Source of the DNA: WS-2 sp036507005
GTDB taxonomy: Bacteria > Eisenbacteria > RBG-16-71-46
NCBI GenBank assembly: GCA_036507005.1
Contig: DASXQT010000014.1
Location: 4,192-68,191 of the forward strand
Direction of reading: 5' to 3'
Length of the DNA stretch: 64,000 nucleotides
The notes beneath the pieces are model-generated. The model saw only the letters and a list, made by a program, of their open reading frames with translations. It ran no database searches and had not been told where the DNA came from. Positions 60,823-64,000 of this stretch are shown in pieces. The position numbers and the translations under genes are program-made. How positions within the stretch are numbered: the stretch's first letter is position 1; each line of letters starts with the position of its first letter.

Positions 60823-61464
60823 TCACTTTCCTCGCACGAGCTTCTGGAGCTCGCCGGCGTATTGAATGAGCTCCTGGTTTACGCGTTGCAGATCCGCGAT
60901 CAGCTCCCTGTACTCGGGAAACCTCCGCTGGACCTCCTGTGGACTCGTCGTCTTGAGTGCTTCGCTTTGGTTCGCGTACCAGTTTCTGAAGCGTGCCTGC
61001 CACCGAGTCAGGTGTGGACGCAGCCCCTTGTTCAGGGAGTCGGTGGCGATCCGAACAAGCTCCCGGGTCGCCGGATCCTCGCGAACGAGGCGCGCAGGAA
61101 TCTCACCGACAAGCTCGCGGATGCGGCCAAAAAGGCGGTACCAGGAGTCGTATACCTCCGAAATGACGTCATGCTCCGGGTCGATGGGCAGGGCCGCCTT
61201 GCGGGTTACGAGCTCCGTCCAGATCTTGTGGGCAACCTCGATGTCCTCCTCCCGGGGCCGGAGCTGGGCCTTCCCGATGCCCCCCAGGGAAACATCGAGG
61301 CTGACGACGCTAAACCGGCGCCGGCGCCAGCGGAACACCGCCAGCCCCAGCAGCAGGAGAATCAGGACTACCAGCCAAGGCGATACTTCGACGACGAGAG
61401 AAAACGTGTCGTTGAGGTAGATCCGGAATAGGTTGTGTGTGCTGTCCGCGGCCGCGGCGTTCAA
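60823..61464 (-). CDS. Single-TM helical protein, partner of the TIR protein
   Basis: 213 residues from TTG 61464. Short extracytoplasmic N-terminus, membrane helix 28-47 (SPWLVVLILLLLGLAVFRWR), then a long cytoplasmic all-helical region: REEDIEVAHKIWTELVTRKA, EVYDSWYRLFGRIRELVGEI, TDSLNKGLRPHLTRWQARFR, ending in a coiled coil (YRELIADLQRVNQELIQYAG). No SLOG, macro or nuclease motif. Plausibly a membrane effector or sensor of the TIR protein. TTG 61464 has AGGAG 8 nt upstream; TTG 61569 would add 35 residues with no ribosome site. Confidence 0.7.
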   Translation of the reverse strand: MNAAAADSTHNLFRIYLNDTFSLVVEVSPWLVVLILLLLGLAVFRWRRRRFSVVSLDVSLGGIGKAQLRPREEDIEVAHKIWTELVTRKAALPIDPEHDVISEVYDSWYRLFGRIRELVGEIPARLVREDPATRELVRIATDSLNKGLRPHLTRWQARFRNWYANQSEALKTTSPQEVQRRFPEYRELIADLQRVNQELIQYAGELQKLVRGK

Positions 61465-61601
61465 TAGCTCTCTCCTGTGGTCGGGCCCGGCCTGGCTGGA
61501 AGCTACTCCTCGGACGACTTCTTGGGAATGCCCGACGACCCTTGCCCAGCGTCGGCCCCTTGTGGACAACGGGGTTGACCAGCAGTCACCGAATGATAGG
61601 G

Positions 61602-61607
61602 TATACT
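61602..61607 (+). promoter_or_regulatory. -10 element of the small Fis-HTH gene
   Basis: TATACT lies 9 nt before ATG 61617, consistent with a leaderless message. TTGACC at 61575-61580 is 21 nt upstream, too far for a standard -35. Confidence 0.35.
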
Positions 61608-61616
61608 CTAGAACCT

Positions 61617-61823
61617 ATGACTGACCCGCCTAGGGGCGCGACGAGCCGCGAACCTTTAGCCTCGCGCGCGGGGCGGCCCAAACATTCCCGGACGACAGAA
61701 CTCTGTCGTTCAGCCGCCGACGTGCTGGAGCAGGTGGGGGGATCGCGGACCGAGGCGGCGAAGCTCCTGGGTGTGCCGCGCACCACGCTGATCAACAAGA
61801 TTCGGCGGTTCGGGCTCTCGTAG
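61617..61823 (+). CDS. Small Fis-type HTH protein
   Basis: 68 residues. Flexible N-terminus, then a Fis-family helix-turn-helix: ADVLEQVGGSRTEAAKLLGV and PRTTLINKIRRFGLS, like the C-terminal end of NtrC regulators but with no AAA+ part. Divergent from the TIR operon with 152 nt between, so it could regulate that operon. Alternatively a remnant of a larger regulator, but it has its own -10 element and terminator. Confidence 0.65.
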   Translation: MTDPPRGATSREPLASRAGRPKHSRTTELCRSAADVLEQVGGSRTEAAKLLGVPRTTLINKIRRFGLS

Positions 61824-61845
61824 CCCGACGCTGCGCCTCATCCAC

Positions 61846-61866
61846 GCCCGCGCAAGCGGGCTTTTT
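61846..61866 (+). terminator. Intrinsic terminator with GNRA loop
   Basis: GCCCGC (61846-61851), GCAA tetraloop, GCGGGC (61856-61861), then five T (61862-61866). 22 nt after the HTH gene stop; right border of the accessory region. Confidence 0.75.
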
Positions 61867-61952
61867 CATGCCCCCGCGCCGCCCTGCGCTGCCGAGCATG
61901 CAGTGCCCGCCGCGCTTGACTCCGCTCCGCGCCCCGCCGCAGGCTTCCTCCC

Positions 61953-62339
61953 GTGCCCGATCTCCAGTGCCACTTCTGCGGCGCGCCGGTCACGCTCGGC
62001 GAGCCCATCCCGCGCGACGCCGAGTGCGAGTCGTGCCGCCACGACCTGCGCTGCTGCCGCAACTGCCGGCACTGGGATGTGCGCTACAACAACGAGTGCA
62101 CCGAGACCATGGCCGATCCGGTCGAGGACAAGACGCGCCGGAACTTCTGCGAGTACTTCTACTTCAACCGCGCGCCGTTCGCGGCGGCCGCGGGCGCCCA
62201 GTCGCGGGAGAGCGAGGCGCGCGCCAAGCTCGCCGGCCTCTTCAAGCACGCGCCGCCCGCCCAGAAGCCACCGGACGCCCGCGCCAAACTCGACGCGCTA
62301 TTCAAGAAGCCGGAGAGCGCAAAAGACCCGGACGAGTAG
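61953..62339 (+). CDS. Cys-rich zinc-ribbon-like hypothetical protein
   Basis: 128 residues. C-x2-C at 6/9, C-x2-C at 25/28, then RCCRNCRHWD and further Cys at 48 and 66 (NNECTE, NFCEYFYF), enough for two metal sites. The C-terminal part has two copies of an ARAKLAGLFK / ARAKLDALFK motif, possible short binding helices. No family assigned. GTG 61953, weak ribosome site. Core-like codon use, so outside the island. Confidence 0.65.
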   Translation: MPDLQCHFCGAPVTLGEPIPRDAECESCRHDLRCCRNCRHWDVRYNNECTETMADPVEDKTRRNFCEYFYFNRAPFAAAAGAQSRESEARAKLAGLFKHAPPAQKPPDARAKLDALFKKPESAKDPDE

Positions 62340-62640
62340 CCTCGTTCTCCACAGCCCGCGGTGAGTCCGCGGTGGAGATCGCGGCGCGCCTCGGGCGCCC
62401 GCCGAGGCGTAAGGGCGCGTCACCGCTCAACCCGCGCCCGACCCGCGCGGAATCGCGCTCGAACGCATCTCGCGATTTTGACTTTTGCCCCCCGCCGGGC
62501 CTACTTTGCAACCCCCCGCCCACGAAGGGCCGGCGACGTGGGCTCCGGCCCGCGAAAGTGTCGCGCACCGCGAGGAACACGCCTCCGGGGCGGCGCGCCG
62601 CTCGAGGGGGAGATCGCCCCTTCCCTGAGGAGAGCGTTGG
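62340..62640 (+). promoter_or_regulatory. Intergenic region with possible yicC-gmk promoter
   Basis: TTGACT (62478-62483), 18-nt spacer, TACTTT (62502-62507), about 130 nt before yicC. Nothing else recognisable in the gap. Confidence 0.4.
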
Positions 62641-63519
62641 ATGATCCGGAGCATGACCGGGTACGGCTCGGCGGAGGTGGAGCGCGACGGCCAGCGCATC
62701 TCGGCCGAGGTGCGCTCGGTCAACCACCGCTACTGCGAGGTCTCGATCCGCGCCCCGCGCCTGGTCTCGCTGTTCGAGGACCAGATCCGCCAGCTCATCC
62801 AGGACCGCTTCTCGCGCGGCAAGATCAGCCTCGCGCTCACCTGGAGCGGCGCGGGCGAGAGCGGCGAGGTGCTGGCGCTCAACGCGCCGGTGGTCGAGAA
62901 GTACGTCGCCCTGCTCCAGCAGCTCCGCGACCGCTACCGGCTGAACGCCGAGCTCAACGTCGGCACGCTCGCCACGCTCCCCGACGTCTTCACCTGGGAG
63001 CACACGGCGCTCTCCGACGAGCAGACCTGGGCGCTGGTCAAGACGGTGATCGAGAAGGCGTGCGACAACATGAGCTCGATGAAGTCGCGCGAGGGCGAGT
63101 CGCTGGCGCGCGACCTCGAGCAGCGCCTCCAGCTCCTCCGCACCGAGCTCGATGGCGTGGTGGAGCGCGCGCCGTTCCGCCCGCTCGAGGCCAAGCAGCG
63201 CCTGACGGCGCGTTTGAAGCTCCTGCTCGACGATGTGGAGATGGATCCGGCGCGCATCGCCCAGGAGCTGGCGCTCATGGCCGACCGCCTCGACTGCACC
63301 GAGGAGTGCGTCCGGCTCTCCGCCCACCTCGACCAGTTCCGCGCGCTGATCGAGGGCCCGGAGCTGGCGGGCCGCAAGCTAAACTTCCTGCTGCAGGAGA
63401 TGAACCGCGAGGCCAACACCATCGGCTCCAAGGCCAACGACGTGGAGATCGCGCACGCGGTGATCGTGATGAAGGACGAGGTGGAGCGCCTGCGCGAGCA
63501 GGTGCAGAACATCGAATGA
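62641..63519 (+). CDS. yicC: YicC family endoribonuclease
   Basis: 292 residues. Opens with MIRSMTGYGSAEVE and VRSVNHRYCEVSIRAPR, the YicC_N signature. The C-terminal DUF1732 part contains DPARIAQELALMADRLDCTE and GRKLNFLLQEMNREANTIGS KAND, the most conserved block. E. coli YicC is an RNase acting on small RNAs such as RyhB. It overlaps gmk by ATGA, the widespread yicC-gmk order. Confidence 0.95.
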   Translation: MIRSMTGYGSAEVERDGQRISAEVRSVNHRYCEVSIRAPRLVSLFEDQIRQLIQDRFSRGKISLALTWSGAGESGEVLALNAPVVEKYVALLQQLRDRYRLNAELNVGTLATLPDVFTWEHTALSDEQTWALVKTVIEKACDNMSSMKSREGESLARDLEQRLQLLRTELDGVVERAPFRPLEAKQRLTARLKLLLDDVEMDPARIAQELALMADRLDCTEECVRLSAHLDQFRALIEGPELAGRKLNFLLQEMNREANTIGSKANDVEIAHAVIVMKDEVERLREQVQNIE

Positions 63520-64000
63520 AGCCGGGAGGCCCGGGACCGGTGCGCGACGAGGTCGCAAGCTCGATCCCCTTCCACTTCGAGCCCGGCGGGTTCATGCTGG
63601 TGCTGTCGGGCCCATCCGGCGCGGGCAAGGGAACGCTGGTGGACCGGCTGGTGCAGGAGCGGCCGGAATGCGTGTTCTCGATCTCGGCCACCACCAGGCC
63701 GCGGCGCAATGTGGAGCAGGAGGGCGTCCAGTACGAGTTCGTCACGCGCGAGGACTTCGAGCGGCGCCGCTCCGCGGGGCAGTTCCTCGAGTGGGCCGAA
63801 GTGCACGACCACCTCTACGCGACGCCGGCCCGCTTCGTGGACGAGAGCGTGGCGGCGGGCCGCGTGGTGGTGCTCGACGTCGACGTGCAGGGCGGCGCGA
63901 GCGTGCGACGCGCGCGGCCGGATGCGGTCTCGGTGTTCATCTATCCGCCGTCGGTGGACGCGCTGCGCCGCCGGCTACTCAAGCGCAACACGGAAACGCC
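63516..64000 (+). CDS. gmk: Guanylate kinase (partial, runs off the window)
   Basis: First 161 codons. A 24-residue extension precedes the fold; P-loop LSGPSGAGKGTL (Lys39), then SATTRPRRNVEQEGVQYEFV (GMP-binding), FLEWAEVHDHLYATP, VVLDVDVQGGASVRRARPDA and the start of the LID (YPPSVDALRRRLLKRNTET). Converts GMP to GDP. A second possible start at ATG 63594 (MLVLSGPSG) would remove the extension, but the ATGA overlap with yicC favours 63516. Confidence 0.95.
   Translation, partial: MKPGGPGPVRDEVASSIPFHFEPGGFMLVLSGPSGAGKGTLVDRLVQERPECVFSISATTRPRRNVEQEGVQYEFVTREDFERRRSAGQFLEWAEVHDHLYATPARFVDESVAAGRVVVLDVDVQGGASVRRARPDAVSVFIYPPSVDALRRRLLKRNTET

Overview
The window is a GC-rich (by eye about 70%) chromosomal segment of a Gram-negative bacterium. 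Several features suggest an uncultured lineage of the Candidatus Eisenbacteria / FCB type. Four large secreted proteins end in the same ~85-residue FlgD/T9SS-like C-terminal domain (PNP...DxxGRxV...G.Y..R...). There is an outer-membrane barrel fused to a metalloprotease, a YcbB-type L,D-transpeptidase, ECF and sigma-54 regulators, and SelB. The phylum assignment is inference. No rRNA, tRNA or CRISPR array was seen.

Layout. 1-5643: end of a dihydrolipoyl dehydrogenase, a PP2C phosphatase, small membrane and MOSC proteins, a histidine kinase/NtrC-type regulator pair and a YbbR protein. 5644-7918: long leader, rho and terminator hairpins. 7931-15691: secreted subtilase, a BNR-repeat protein pair, an ArsM-like methyltransferase whose conserved third cysteine codon is an in-frame UGA, and two small membrane proteins. 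15816-23277: RsbW-like/STAS pair, ECF sigma/anti-sigma operon, helical-repeat lipid-facing protein, metallopeptidase-propeller-barrel fusion and PrsW protease. 23383-28725: two divergent secreted proteins with C-terminal sorting-like domains, one made of exact 48-residue repeats. 28863-33630: HAD dehalogenase, MsrA, PLP decarboxylase, L,D-transpeptidase. 33849-39568: rpmE-DUF1385-prfA ... prmC, with a small-peptide cassette inserted before prmC. 39651-48520: DUF2752, DUF1684, murA, two M16 peptidases, secreted proteins. 48885-50834: selB. 50936-61866: accessory region with a superinfection-immunity protein, short NFACT-R protein, repeat-flanked orphan gene, truncated ssb, a type II restriction-modification system with a controller protein, and a TIR/membrane-protein pair. 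61953-64000: zinc-ribbon protein, yicC and the start of gmk.

Connections. SelB makes the in-frame UGA in the methyltransferase credible as selenocysteine, and a small hairpin follows the UGA at bacterial-SECIS spacing. PrsW close to a membrane anti-sigma factor suggests proteolytic release of the ECF sigma factor. The accessory region carries intrinsic terminators with T-tracts and several families of short direct repeats, unlike the core genes, and looks like a defence island assembled from modules. Most strikingly long antisense reading frames here are by-products of high GC and are not annotated.
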